Of a stretch of 64,000 nt of DNA, positions 25,237-37,528 are shown piece after piece; position 1 is the first letter of the stretch; every line of letters starts with the position of its first letter. The notes beneath the pieces were generated by a model. That model was not told the DNA's origin. It ran no database searches and saw nothing but the letters and a program-made list of their open reading frames with translations. Both the position numbers and the translations under genes were made by a program. The stretch is from Chrysemys picta bellii. Lineage: Eukaryota; Chordata; Testudines; Emydidae. The stretch is from the NCBI RefSeq assembly GCF_011386835.1, contig NC_088792.1:109836421-109900420 (forward strand). The letters run 5' to 3'.

Positions 25237-26066
25237 AACCTTGTCACCCCCAGAGTGCAGTCTGGGAGCCATGGAAATCGCTGTGCCCCCTAACCCTCCA
25301 GCTGGGCTGGCCCTGCACAAACTGCTTTTTTTGGAGGTACAGCCAGCCTTATCAGGCCCTGTTATCACCCAACATGACAGCAGATGGCACCACAAGCCCA
25401 AACTGAGCTACCTGAGTGCTTTACCTAAGCCACTCAAAGATAGGCAAGAGACAATAGCTAATTTCCCAGCTCCTCCACCTTGAACCCTTGCTGGAGTATA
25501 AACCCAGAATTCTACTGTTTTACACTGCACAGAGATCTGTACAAAGTAAGCTCATTAATATGTTCGCTTTCCCCTCGATGTGGGAAAGATATTCAACAGC
25601 TTTTCTACACAAAGCTGAGATTTCCCCCAGACACTTGACTTAAAGGCACAAAACAAATCAAAGCAGATTACCTAGCAAATAAACAAAACACAAACTAAAC
25701 CTAACATACTAGATGGCTTGGATATGAGTTAGTAATTTCTCACAATGGCTGATGATACAATCTAAGCATTTCCATGGTCCATTGTCTTTGTTGATGTGCC
25801 ATCTGCACTGTCTAGCTTCTTCATTGTTGTACCTGAAAGGCTAGCTGTGGGTGTTTTCCAGAGTAAGCACAATTGAAATACAGATACATAGTCAATATTA
25901 AAAACTTCAGATACAAAAATTATACATGCATACAAATAGGATAATTATATTAATCAAATCATAACTTTTCCAGGAATACCTCACAACACATATCGTGTAC
26001 AATATGCATTATAACTACGTCATAATCATACCATAATGATACCACTATGATGAATATGGGGAGTAG
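25237..26066. mobile_element. LTR-like insertion in CR1
   Basis: The insert starts near TTGTCACCCCCAGAG (25239-25253) and ends near AGTGTCACA (26060-26068), between CR1 segments that would otherwise be contiguous. Phrases such as TTCTACTGTTTTACACTGCA and AGATTTCCCCCAGACACTT are ones I recall from turtle LTRs. Possible target duplication is only CAAC on both sides (25235-25238 and near 26067), so boundaries and orientation are uncertain. AATAAA occurs at 25678-25683 on the plus strand. Confidence 0.5.
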
Positions 26067-26588
26067 TGTCACAACTGTGTTCAGTTCTGGTGTCCACAAT
26101 TCAAGAAGGATGTTAATAAATTGGAGAAGATTCAGAACCATGAGAATGATTAAAAGATTAGAAAGCATATCTTATAGTGATAACCCCAAAGAGCACAATC
26201 TATTTAGCTTAACAAAAAGAAGGTTAAGGAATGACTTGATTAATCTGTAAGTATTTACATGGGAACAAATATTTAATAATGGGCTCTTCAGTGTAGCAGA
26301 GAAAGGTACAATATAATCCAATGGCTGGAAGCTGAAGCTAGACAAATTCAGACTGGAAATAGAGCATAATTTTTTTAACAGTGAGAGTAATTAACCACTG
26401 GAACAATTTACCAGGGATTGTGGTGGATTCTCTATCACTGACAATTTTAAAATCAAGACTGGATAATTTTTCCAAAAGATCTGCTCTAGGAATTATTCTG
26501 GGGGAAGTTTTATGGCCCACGTTATACAGGAGGTCAGACAAGATGATCACAATAGTCCTTTCTGGCCTTGAAATCTATGAATAAATAA
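26067..26588 (+). mobile_element. CR1 LINE 3' end
   Basis: Continues the CR1 of 24760-25236 with GTTCAGTTCTGGTGTCCACA, then the 3' UTR, and ends with TATACAGGAGGTCAGACAAG (26524-26543) and CCTTGAAATCTATGAATAAA. The ATCTATGAAT terminal repeat marks the true 3' end. Confidence 0.88.
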
Positions 26589-26825
26589 CCACCACCACAT
26601 TACCTGACAGAACATGAAAACATATTTTTATTATTACTTTCCCCCTCAAACACTCCCATTGGCTTAAGTTTTATCTACTTTTTTAATCCCTTATTAAAAT
26701 ACAGCTGTTGAAGTTTTATGACAAAAAAATCAAGCTGTCTCTTGTTAATGAATACACTACTAGTCATTAAGTAAAAGTGCTAATGTATCAGTTAACATAA
26801 CATTCAGTGCCGTGCACAACAAGAG

Positions 26826-27055
26826 TATGTCTACACTGCAACGGAACATCCGCAGCTGGCCCGTGTCAGCTGACTCAGGCTCATGGGCCTTGGGCTACGG
26901 AGCTATACAATGTGGGTCTATAAAACTCCTCGTTCTCCTCGTGGAGTCCCAGAGACCTGGCTCCAGCCCAAGCCTGAATGTCTGCACTGAAATTTTATAG
27001 CCTCACAAGCCCGAGTCAGCTGATACAGGCCTGCCAGAGGTGTATACATACCCTA
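26826..27055. mobile_element. Foldback MITE (about 230 bp)
   Basis: The left arm (AGTATGTCTACACTGCAACG, CAGCTGGCCCGTGTCAGCTG) is matched in inverse by the right arm (CCCGAGTCAGCTGATACAGG, GTGTATACATACCCT). This is a palindromic non-autonomous DNA element of a kind very common in turtles. Target duplication not clear, so superfamily unassigned. Confidence 0.75.
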
Positions 27056-27190
27056 AGACTTTTATTGACTAGAGGAACAGTGTTCTTTAAAACACACTTT
27101 GAATTAAATTTTTCCTCTGGTTTCTTCGCCCTGTGTTCATTGACAAACTCTGTAGGAACTATTTGGCGAGTGTGTTATGTAAATTCATGT

Positions 27191-27258
27191 TCTATGGCCT
27201 ATGCTATACAGGAGGTCAAACTAGATGATCACAATGGTCCTGTCTAATCTTGAATTAT
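27191..27258 (+). mobile_element. CR1 3'-tail fragment
   Basis: TATACAGGAGGTCAAACTAG (27206-27225) then ATGATCACAATGGTCCTGTC is the terminal CR1 block only; a heavily 5'-truncated insertion. Confidence 0.85.
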
Positions 27259-28290
27259 AATAGTGCTTGTGTTTCCCCAGTATTCTCCAGTATTCTTTAC
27301 AAATGAATATGATGTAAAGAAGCTACTCCAATTCCAGGCTCTCTTAAGGACTGAATAAATAATTAGGAAGTAGAACGGTAGAAGGAGGAACACACATTAA
27401 ATAGATCAGTGGGCCTGAGAAATTATAGAAAATTTAGAATAGGATTTTCAAAAGTGCTGAACAATGACTTAATTCTGCTCCCATTGAAGTGAAAGTGAGG
27501 GGTGGGGGTGGAAGGGAAGGGAAAAAAAAATCTATTTATAGACATGAATGCCCCAATTCAGGAGAGTACTTAAGCACACAGTTAACTTTAAGATACTTAA
27601 CTTTAAGCATGTGCTCAAGTGCTTTCCTAAATTGGGGACTTGTAGAACAGTATTGGAAAACTTATACGTCCATATGGATAGTATTTCAGTTGCTAATGCT
27701 GTCACTATAGTACTTTTCACTAATAAGAAATTCCTTGAAATTGCGATTGCATTTTTAACAAAAAAATAAAACATTGTGGACAGTTGTATGTCTTTGCTTT
27801 CAGGCAGCAGATTTCAGCTTTTATGAAACCCAGCACATAAAGTGCTGATCTCTTACCTATTGAATTATAAGTGAATACCAGCTGTTCTCAGTAATCTAAC
27901 TATTGAAGGAAATGAGGAGAGGGAAAAAAAACACATTATGATCTCAACTTCTCCAGACTACTCAGAGAAATACAGACAAATGCTGTCACGATTGCTTACG
28001 GTTATCTGTGTCCACATAATTTGCAATGTGTATTTGGTTAACTACAGAAGAAGCTATATGTTAGAATCTGGAATCATATTGTGGGGAGTAAATTCAGAAA
28101 GATCATTTTGACCAATGAGTCTGGCCTACATTTTTCAGGACTATGATGTACAGAAGCAAAGTTGAGGTAAAATTAAGAGCTAAGTGCTCAATGGGTCTGA
28201 ACACAAAACGCTTCACATTCCAGTCACATACATCAAAATAATTGTACACTGAAAGTGAGAAGGATAATAAATATAATTTTATGCCACCTT
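27259..28290. other. No gene; foldback remnant at 27550-27620
   Basis: AATTCAGGAGAGTACTTAAG and TTTAAGCATGTGCTCAAGTG (27550-27620) resemble the 'aagcacatgcttaactttaagcatgtg' dispersed family also seen at 38300-38450. No coding. Confidence 0.45.
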
Positions 28291-28480
28291 TCATCTGAAC
28301 ATTTAAAATCATCTAAGAATTATATACTAATCTTTACAACACCTGCAGGAGGTACACTAGGTAAAACATATTATTCCAGTTTTCAGAATGAGTAAACCGA
28401 GACACAACAGTTACAGATTTGCACAAGGTAATACTCTATGTCGTGTACAATCCTGGACTACTAGCAACTTGTCACTCTAC
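28291..28480 (+). mobile_element. Ancient MIR/L2-like repeat
   Basis: The order ATCTTTACAACACC, TTCCAGTTTTCAGAATGAGT, AACCGAGACACAACAGTTAC, GATTTGCACAAGGTAATA matches the conserved L2/MIR 3' half in amniotes, at old divergence. Confidence 0.65.
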
Positions 28481-29945
28481 TAGCCACTTAACATGACATT
28501 TTCTAAAGAGACTAAATGACTTAGGAGCACACATCCTATTGAAAGTCAATGGGACTTGTGCTCCTTTGTCATGTAGCTCTAAGGAAAATTCCATTCTAAA
28601 TCATTGTTGTGAAATCAGCTGTGGGATTGTTGCTCATGCAAATTCTCATTTGCCCAAACAAATGCAAGATTTGTGTAGCCCTAAACTTACAATATTTTAA
28701 AACTTTAAATATGCAAGGCAAGCATTGCAGAGGCCATTGGTGGGACTTTTGTTTATCAGTTTTGATAGTATATTTTCATACTTAAAATTAACATTGCTAT
28801 ATTCACCCTCTTAATATGCATGTTTTTCTTCTTTACATTAATGGGAGTTGCACGTGTTTTTGGAGAGGCAAGGAAGATTAACATAAATAATCCCATGAAA
28901 GCAAGGCAATTAAAAGTTACGCCTGAAATGAAATTCCATCTTTAACACACTCCATTGTGTATAGATTTAACAGCACAGATGGTTCAGTACTTTAGATCAC
29001 TTCTCTTCTGGTGTCATCTACAATACTGAATCAAATTTCAATTTTTGGGGAAAAAAGGCAATCTGCCTGTGGTTTTCATTTTTAATTATGTAAAGTATTT
29101 TAAGGATGAGTTTCATAGTTAATGTTTTTGATAATTGACAAAGACAGCTGTTATGATTATATTACAACTTTGGTTCAATAATATTAGTTAGAACTTTTGT
29201 TATATAGTACATATTATGATATTACCTCATATTTATGTTGCCTTTAAAATTTGTAATTCTGTAGTTCATTGGTTTAAAAACAATACAGAAAAACTATTTG
29301 AATGTTGTGAAGAATCTGGAACACTGAAGACATCAGTCACTATAACCAGTATCTGAGGTTAGAAAATGCCTGGTTAATTTTTTTTATTTTGTCTATTTTC
29401 TGCAAAATGCTGATAGGAAAATCCTGATGCTATAAGTCAATCTCAAAACTCCAATTAACTTCAATGGGGCCAGTATTTCACCCTGAGTGTCTTCAATTCC
29501 CTCTCACTTCAATATCTTACTCAGTACCATTGACTGAGTGGAGTGGAGGGAGTGCAGGATCTGACACATGTGCATAAGGAATATAATACCACAAAAAAAA
29601 GTTTCCACCGCTTTTTGAGCCCCATCCCAAACAATGAAGTACTGAACATCTCGCAGGAAAGACTGATCTCCTGAGATATCTAGATGAATTTATTAACCTA
29701 TTCAATTTGGATAGGTTCAGTACTTTTGGATGTTTATAGGAACCAAATTTCCAAATGTTTGGCATTTTCCCAATGTGAAGAAGATCCCAAAGGCCTGATC
29801 TTCATCAAATACTTGACCAAATTTGGGGGGGGTGTGTGAATTGAGCTGGAAATCTTATTAGTAAGGACTTCATGAGATTTCTGGCTGTACATTTTTTTCT
29901 GATAGATTACAGTATAATGTAGTAATAACTAATAGAATAATAGTA
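28481..29945. other. No gene; small foldback elements
   Basis: 28508-28572 is a foldback around CTATTGAAAGTCAATGGGAC with flanking TTAGGAGCACA / TGTGCTCCTTT arms. 29450-29485 has AATTAACTTCAATGGGGCC of the same family. The rest is AT-rich with no coding signal. Confidence 0.5.
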
Positions 29946-30261
29946 TCATAGAAAAGTAGGACTGAAAAAGACCTCTAGAAGTCATCAAGTCCAGCCACCT
30001 GTGCTGAACAAGTAAACCTAGACCATCCCTGGCACTTGTTTGTCTAACCTTTTATTTAAAACGTTCAGTGATAGGATTCCTCAGCCATCCTTTGAAGCCT
30101 ATTCCAGATTTTAACTCTCCTTATATTTAAAAAGTTCTTCCTAAATCTCCCTTGCTGCAGATTAAGCCCATTACTAATTGTCCGACCTTCAGTATCCATG
30201 GAAAACAATTGAACACCTTCCTGCTTCTAACAGCCTTAACACATTTGAAGACTGTTGAACT
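29946..30261 (-). mobile_element. CR1-family LINE, 3' part
   Basis: Reverse complement of a CR1 3' end: ATCATAGAAAAGTAGGACTG (29944-29963), AAGACCTCTAGAAGTCATCA, then the antisense of the C-terminal RT region (CTTCCTAAATCTCCCTTGCT). It is interrupted at 30262 by a hAT MITE and resumes at 30681. Confidence 0.82.
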
Positions 30262-30688
30262 GTTCTGATCATAGGCGCCTACTTCCCCTCTGCCCGGTGG
30301 GTGCTCGCCCGCCCCTGGCCCCGCCCCTGCACTGTCTCTCCCCGCCCCTGCACAACCCTCACCCTGCCCCCATTATACCCCTTCCCCAAAGTCCCTGCCT
30401 CCATTCCACCCCCTTCCCCCAAGTCCCCACCCCGCCTCTTCTCTGCCTCTGAGTGCGCCGCATCTCCACTCCTCCCTCTCCCTTCCAGAAAGTCCTAAGT
30501 GCCACCAAACAGCTGTTAGGTGGCAGGGGGTCAGGAAGCGCTGGGAGGAAGAGGGAGAAGTGGGGACACAGCGTGCTGGGATGGGGAGATAAGGAGACGG
30601 GGGGGGGGGAGATTGGCTGTCGGTGGGTGCAGACCACCCACTAATTTTTCCTCGGAGCACCCATGGAGTCGGCGTCTATAGTTCTGAT
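30262..30688. mobile_element. hAT-type MITE with 8-bp TSD GTTCTGAT
   Basis: The element 30270-30680 (411 bp) begins CATAGGCGCCTACTTCC and ends GGAGTCGGCGTCTATA, an imperfect terminal inverted repeat. Exact GTTCTGAT duplications flank it at 30262-30269 and 30681-30688. The interior is C-rich then G-rich, which explains the long spurious frames here. The insertion splits a minus-strand CR1. Confidence 0.9.
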
Positions 30689-31345
30689 GTTCCCTTTCAT
30701 TCTTCTTTGCTCAAAACTGAACATGCCCAGGTTTTTAAATCTTTCTTCACAGGTCAGGTTTTCTAAACTTTTTATTATTTTTTGTTGCTCTTTCCTGTAC
30801 TTGCCACTTTGTTCACTCCTTGTTTGAAGTGTGGTCCCCACAACTGAACACAATATCCACTTGAGCCCTCACCAGTGTTGTGCAGAGTGGGACAATTACC
30901 TTCTGTGTCTTACATATGACACACCTTTTAATACATCCCAGAATTATTAGCTTTTTTTTGCAGTTGCATCACAATGACTCATTCAATTTGAGATACCACT
31001 ATAACCCCCAGATCCATTTCAGTAGTTCTACCACCTACTCAGTTATTCCCCATTTTGTAGTTGTGCATTTGATTTTTCTTTTCTAAGTGAACTACTTTGC
31101 ACTTGTCTTTATTGAATTTCATCTTGCTGATTTCCGTCTAATTCTCCAATTTGTTGAGGTCATTTGGAATTCTAATCCTGTCCTCCAAAGTACTTGCAAC
31201 CCCTTCTTGCTTGGTGTCACATGGAAATTTATTAACATGCTCTTTGTTCCATTATCTAACTCATTAATGAAAATATTGACTAGTACCAGACCCCGGATTG
31301 ACCGCCCTAGATATGGACCTTCCCATCTGACAGCAAACTATTGAT
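30689..31345 (-). mobile_element. CR1-family LINE, 5' continuation
   Basis: Antisense CR1 continues with CTCAAAACTGAACATGCCCA, GTGTGGTCCCCACAACTGAA (30829-30848) and CACTTGTCTTTATTGAATTT. The reading frame is decayed. It ends near 31345. Confidence 0.78.
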
Positions 31346-32059
31346 GATTACTTCTTGAGTATGATCTCTCAAGCTCGGAACAGATAGGCTTGGTCTACAC
31401 TACAGAGTTAGGTTGACATAAGGTAGGATATCTGCTCCAAGGCTGCTGCCACTCAGGCTTCCTTCTTGCGCTGCCTCCAGGGTCCTCCCCCACCCCCCGC
31501 ACCCAACATCTAGCACTCTGTTAAGGTTGCCATTTTTTTATGCTTACCCGTGGGCTTTTCTCGCCTGCCCTCTTCAAACCTAGTTTAAAGCCCTCCTCAC
31601 TCGGTGGATGATTCGGTACACAAAGATGCTCTTCCCTTTCTTGGTCAGGTGGACCCATCTCTTCCCAGCAGATCTTCTTCCATGAACAGCACCCCATGTT
31701 TGAGGAAGCTGGAGTCCTCCCATCAATAGCATGTGACAGAGTCTTTCTTTTCTGATCCTGGTAAAAAAGCAGAAAAATGACACTTGCTTGAATATTCAAC
31801 AAGCTACTGGATTTGGTTGCGGTCTTAGAAAAAAAAGCTGAACAATGTCAGAATGTTGAGATTGCTTCTATTTTATAGACTTTGAAATTGACTGATTTTT
31901 AGTTTTTGCATAAAAAGCCAGGTTTTAGGCAAACAAAACATTTTTGCTACAGTTTGGATAAAAGTGTCAATTCAAAATGTCCACATTTGTGAATTTTTCA
32001 TTTATGAAAAAAACAAATTAAATTTAAAATACAACTTGTATTTGAATACTTACAAACTA
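31346..32059. other. No gene; partial MITE at 31389-31440
   Basis: CTTGGTCTACACTACAGAGT (31390-31409) followed by TAGGTTGACATAAGG is one arm of a turtle MITE whose partner arm is missing. No coding otherwise. Confidence 0.55.
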
Positions 32060-32150
32060 GACCTTAGACAAGTAATTTAATGTCTTAGTTCCCACTCTGT
32101 AAAATGGTGGTAATACTAATTTAGTTTGCTACATATATGTCTGGTGGAAT
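32060..32150 (+). mobile_element. MIR-like fragment
   Basis: CTTAGACAAGTAATTTAATG then CTCTGTAAAATGGTGGTAAT (32094-32113) matches the MIR core-to-3' order. Confidence 0.6.
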
Positions 32151-32820
32151 TTTTAATTTATCCTCATTCCCTTGATAGACTTTTAAATAATATTTAAATT
32201 TTGAATTATTTTGCCTTCTGGGTGGGTGACTTGGGCAATAAACACCTGTCCTAAATTAGCACAGTTAATCAGCAGCCTTCCTACTCACAGGTAGAGGTTA
32301 TATTTAAGAATTATACCCAGATAAGAAAGTGATATTTTGCTATGCACACAAACTTAATCGAACACAATATACAGCTGAAGTAAAACAAAAAAGTTACTGA
32401 TTTATATTTCAGAGAATACAATGTAAATCAAGGACCTGTCACTATTCACTAATAAATATGTTCTAAAAGTCAGCAGAACCTCAGAGGAATTTCTTGTGCA
32501 TTTCATTGAAGAAATTACAAATGTAATTCCAGCAGCGAGAAAATCATTATCCCTAGTTTAGAGTCCTTCTGCAGCACTTACCTCTGAGTCAATTATTAAA
32601 GTCAATGGTTATCTCCTTGTGGTATCCTACTGTATTTTAATTGAATTCAGAAGAGTTTTTTTAATTATTAGGCTCTTCTGGATTCTTGTTCATTCAATCA
32701 ACAGTGATCTCAATACAAACCATAAGGAATTTATCAAAATGTTAGTGTCACAAAGGGAAAATACAGCACTTCATTTGTGATAGGATGTGTGAGCTCCATC
32801 TAAATCAATGAAAAACTAAG

Positions 32821-33575
32821 TACAGTGGAACTCCGCTATGACGTGATCATTGGGGTCCAAAAAATTCAATCGCGGTAAATGCGGGGTTACTTTATAGTGG
32901 GGTTCCACTGTACTTGTGTTCAGCTTCCGCGCCCTGGCTAGGGGGAGGGAGGGAGCGGGAGGAGAGAGAGAAGGGGGGTGGCTAGGGCTTCCTTCAGCTG
33001 GGGTGCTGGCCACTCGGCCCCTCCTGCCGCCAGGGCCGGCAGGGCCCAATTCCTGGGGCAGCACTTGGGATTGCCGGCTCGGGGAGGGAGGGGAGGTGCG
33101 GGGCTGCCGTGCTCCAGCCGGGGTCGCGGGGTTGCGGGGCTGCCGCGCTCCGGCTGTGGTCACGGGGCCACTGGGCTGCCACGCTCCAGCCGGTGCTCTG
33201 GCCAGGGGAGCGGGGCTCCCGAAGACGACCGCCGCCAGCCTGCCACACCGACTGCCGGGAGGGCTCGCGCCATTCTCCAGCCAGTTCCCCGCAGGGCGCT
33301 CCCCTCCTCCGCACTGCCGCCCCCTGCATCGGTTGGCGGGGAGGGAAGGACACGGGCTGGAGCGGGCCCTGTCGGGGACAGAGATGAGAACCCCAGGGGC
33401 GCGCCAGGGCTGCAGGGAGAGTTGCTCCTGCTGCAGCCGCTGGGGCATGGATCCCAAACGCCCCGCACCTGCCTGACTCGCCCCGTGCCTGCTGCAGCCG
33501 CAGGGGCCAGACTCACCCCGGGTTATAAACGAATTTGTGTTATCACGGGGCGCGTTATAGCAGGGTTCCAGTGTA
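32821..33575. mobile_element. pogo/Tigger-like non-autonomous element with GC-rich interior
   Basis: Between TA dinucleotides (32821-32822 and 33574-33575) the element starts CAGTGGAACTCCGCTATG and ends CATAG-like in inverse (GTTATAGCAGGGTTCCAGTG). A third copy of the terminal motif, TATAGTGGGGTTCCACTG, lies at 32893-32910 followed by TA, so 32823-32910 alone could be a complete 88-bp element and the rest an adjoining or parent copy. Interior 32915-33530 is strongly GC- and CpG-rich and contains 36-bp tandem units. TA duplication and the CAGTGGAAC end fit the Tc1/mariner-pogo group. Confidence 0.7.
33101..33203 (+). repeat. 36-bp tandem repeat, 2.9 units
   Basis: Units start at 33101, 33137 and 33173, each beginning GGGCTGCC(G/A)(T/C)GCTCC. 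The period is a multiple of three, so all frames stay open across it. Confidence 0.85.
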
Positions 33576-36500
33576 CATCCACTTTTTATTTTGTGCAACT
33601 GTTAGCATGTACTATTACGTCTTAACTGCTTAGAGGTTAGGAATGAGTAATTTGGTTTAATAAATAAAAGTTGTCTCCTCCAAAACCTTTCCCTGTTTCT
33701 GGAATTTAATTTGAATCAAACCTTGAGAAGCTTCTGAACTATTCAAATACATTTTTGTTTTTTGCTAGTGTCCTGCAATTGCCAGGAGTGTTGATATAAC
33801 ACAAAAAAGCCCTCATGATTTTCACTTATGATAGGACATCCCAGAAAGTGCATGACATTCAGTTCTTCGTGGATCTCTAGCCTATTTTCTGAAATTGGAG
33901 AGCTTCGGGTTTTTGGCTCTGTAACTTCTCTAATCCTAGAGTCAGGAGAAACTTTGGATCCACATCTCACCTCTTGACGGCTTTTCCAAACCAAACTTGA
34001 ATCCTTTTAAGTTTGTTCATTAATAGTAGAAATGGAGCACTAGTCATAACAAATTATTGTATTTAATATCATAATACATTCATAGATATATGTTCAATAA
34101 TATTGTAACCTCCATTTTCTAGAACATCAGCTTTCTAGATTTTTTACTTTCTTAGCTGCCCCCTGAAACAACCTTCTTGCTTGAATGCACACGAGATGGA
34201 TTTTTCAAAACCACTGAGCAGTAGCCTAACTTGTCTCCTACTGAAGCTTATGCTGAACATTTTAAAACGTCCATCCACAGGTGTTTGTCATTATGGTTAA
34301 TGTGTTTCACTTCTAGAGCCTGTAGCCCCCCCAACTCACACACACTTTAAAAAAAAAAACATGTGAACCCAAACAGAGCTCCATAATTATTTTGTTCTTC
34401 TAAACCATGCTCTGTGATTAAAAAGGTAATTCCAGTAGAGAACAAAGGAGCTTCATGAAATGAGCAAGATAATACAAGGGAAAGGAATCCATATGATATG
34501 CTATAGTCATTCAGTCATGTAAACAATTATCTGTTCCAGCTGACAATTTCTCAGTATGTGAATCTTTAAGCTACATACCCATTTTGATTTATTCAGTCTT
34601 CTGTCCTGTTTCTATCAGATACAAAAACAGCAAACTGAAAGCAAAAGAAAGCTTTTAGATCTGAAAGTTTTATGTTTCTGAGCAAAATCTGAACTTTGCT
34701 TCATGAAATTAACATCACTGTGTTAATAAAATTGTGAGAATAAATCATATTCAGCCACTTGTTCAATTTATGAATAGTATAGTATTTCAGAGGGAAAACA
34801 TGATTTGCAAGAGAAGGCCAAACAGGAGATATTTAAGATGATAATGACACTGCCGCCTACGGCTGAGAGAAAGGGAGGGAAGACTTGCAAAACTTCATTT
34901 AATCTTGTCTTGCTTCCAGAACAGGTAATTTTCCATGTGTTTCCCTTTTCTTTTGACAGCATGAATCAGAACTTTTATTCATAGCCTATGATCCTCACAA
35001 GCATGAATTCTATCATGTAATGGAAAGAATTGTAGCCACTAATTTTAAAGTCCTCATGACTAATAACCAAATGTTTAGCAAAAGAAAGAGAGACAGAGAA
35101 ATATATTGGGTGTCATGACTGTAGAAAATTAAAAGACAAATTTGCCTAAATAATTGTCAATTTTCCCAGCTTAACGCAGCCAGCAGCCTCAATGTTGCTG
35201 CTTAATTTAATTTTTTTAAAGTTGGATTATAAAGCTGAGTTGTCAAGCAGAGCTGTGCAAAAACACCAACTCCCCCCACACCCACACAACTCATACCAGA
35301 GAAAACAGCAAAATATTAACCACATGTATATTAAGTGACATGTAGTTTTGCCTAAAGTTTTTCATGACAATGATATTGCTGCTGGAAAAATATTTTACAT
35401 ATGAATGCTCAGCAGGAGCCAAATTCTGATCGCATTGAAATCGATGGCAAAATGACCATTGACTTTTTAGGCACTAGGATATGGGCCAGAGCTAAATTCA
35501 GAAATTGCTGTGGAAGATGGAAAGATTCTTCTAAATCAGCAGTGGGAGTACATCAAGGATGATGAACTTATCCCTTTCAATATCCAGTCTCATGGAATAG
35601 TATAAAGGGTATACCTAGGAACAAAATCCTTAAGGGACAAATCCTTTGTTCTTTTAGGACAGAATTCTACAACTGAATCCACGTGTTGAACTCTACACCT
35701 CACAGGGAACAACCCATATAGAATTAACTGCAGGAAGGGGAAGGTTCAGCACTATGACTTTAGATTTTGTCAGACTGTTTTTTACAGCTTAAGAAATATT
35801 TACTTTTTTGAAAGACTGAATGAAAACAAAAAACAGCATCGACCTGACCTCTGGGAACTAAATATAGGCAGGTGCTAGGCAAGCTTCCACTTCCCCATAG
35901 CTATGTCTGGGAATACAAATTTTAACAGGAGATGCACAATTCTGGGCTTCTCTTGGACAGAAATATGTGCAAACTAAATTTACGATCAACATGGGTGAAT
36001 CTCTAAAGGTTTGGTTCTATTTGGAGAGGCAACCAAAAATTCAGACACTTAAATAAGTAATCCAAGCTGAGACTCTTACAGAGTCATAGTTTATCATGAC
36101 CTCAGGTACTGTCTACTTATTCCTGAAGTAGAATTCATATGAAAATAACCTAGCTAATGGTGTTTCGGCACTTCAGCTTCTGATATCAACAGGAGGAACA
36201 TAGTGCAAATGCAAACACAAATAAAAGAAACCAAAATAGAAACTGTATATTCATCTTCTGAAATAAATAAATAGAGCACTTTGAATTTGGGGTGAAAGGT
36301 TCTGATGTTATGTCAGCTTGTTCACTCAACTCCAGTTAGGTTAAATGTACCAAACATATTGCCACTTGTGATCAGAGTCATGATTTCAACTCAGATTTCC
36401 AGAATAAAAGGCTACTGAAGTAACTATCTTTGGCCATGTAGGTCCCATTACTATATCCTTTCTGCCCATTCTGTAAATACACATTTTTATGTAAATCAGT

Positions 36501-37442
36501 AGGACTTCCACCAAAGGTTGAAGGAAGCATATGACTTTTAGATCTCAAGGCTTTTGGGGAACCATCTGCAGCTTATCTTTTATCTACAAAACATTTGAAA
36601 AGTTTCTTGTTTTCACTCTACTTTGTTTCCATTGTTTTTTCCAATGCCTCCAACAATTTTGTTACTGTATTCTTAACAATTTCATTTGAAAATATATAAA
36701 CCATTTCTTCTCATACCACACTGTTCAAATTGTTCCCTAAGAGTTGTGTATTGAATTGCAAGAAAAACATAATTTCAGGGAAATTAAACACCACTATTAA
36801 CAATAAATTGGACCTCATTACATTTTCATTGATTTACGATGATTATAAAATTATAGTTTAATTGCTGTGGGTGTATATGTTTTCTTCTTGGATTATTATT
36901 GGTTTCCTACCACCCCCCATGTCCTCTCAAAGAACAGTATAGTTAGTAAATTATAGGTGCATAATAAACAGCTTGTTTCTTATGTACATATTAAGTTCAT
37001 AGATGACTAGTAAGAATATGAGATGCCCACCAATTTAATTATTTTAATTAATTAATTTAGGGGTAGCGTTTCTTTGAATAGAATCTTGTGCTATCCATTT
37101 GAATGCTACAAACTATATGCATGCATGTATTATAAAAGAATAGCGCAATCACTTCTACACCAAAAAGTCAAACACCCCATTCTCTTGCATGCTCCATTTT
37201 GTGAGTACACTGCGGCTGTCAAAAAGAGTGACTTTAATATTTAAAACAAAATATTCCTCCCCATCCACAACTTCTCCAAAAGAAGTCTTATCTATTTCCA
37301 TATGCTCTTTTGTTACAAAGAAAAGTTAAAATAATGTATTGGAAAGAATCTCATTGACATATTAGGCAGTAGAAAATACTTCAAGCACAAAAGTCATGAT
37401 GCCCTTGAATCTGTAATGCCATCTCTCGTGAGGCATAAAGGC
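33576..37442. other. No gene; AT-rich
   Basis: No recognisable coding or repeat. Homopolymer and AT runs (e.g. 37030-37060) and a C/A tract near 34327-34360. Confidence 0.5.
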
Positions 37443-37528
37443 ACAGATCCTCAAAAGGTATTTCAGTGACTATCTCCCACTGAAGTCAATGGCAGTTAGG
37501 AACCTAAATACTTTTGAAGATCTGGGTC
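37443..37528. repeat. Foldback element of the TCAATGGGAG family
   Basis: CAGATCCTCAAAAGGTATTT (37444-37463) is matched in inverse by AAATACTTTTGAAGATCTGG (37506-37525), with ACTGAAGTCAATGGCAGTTA in the middle. An old palindromic repeat found throughout sauropsid genomes. Confidence 0.75.

Noticed and set aside
32816..33625. Frames of 186, 215 and 260 codons on both strands
   Set aside because: They overlap each other in a GC/CpG-rich transposon interior where stop codons are rare. Translations are low-complexity (Pro/Arg/Gly/Ala) with a 36-bp tandem repeat and no domain.
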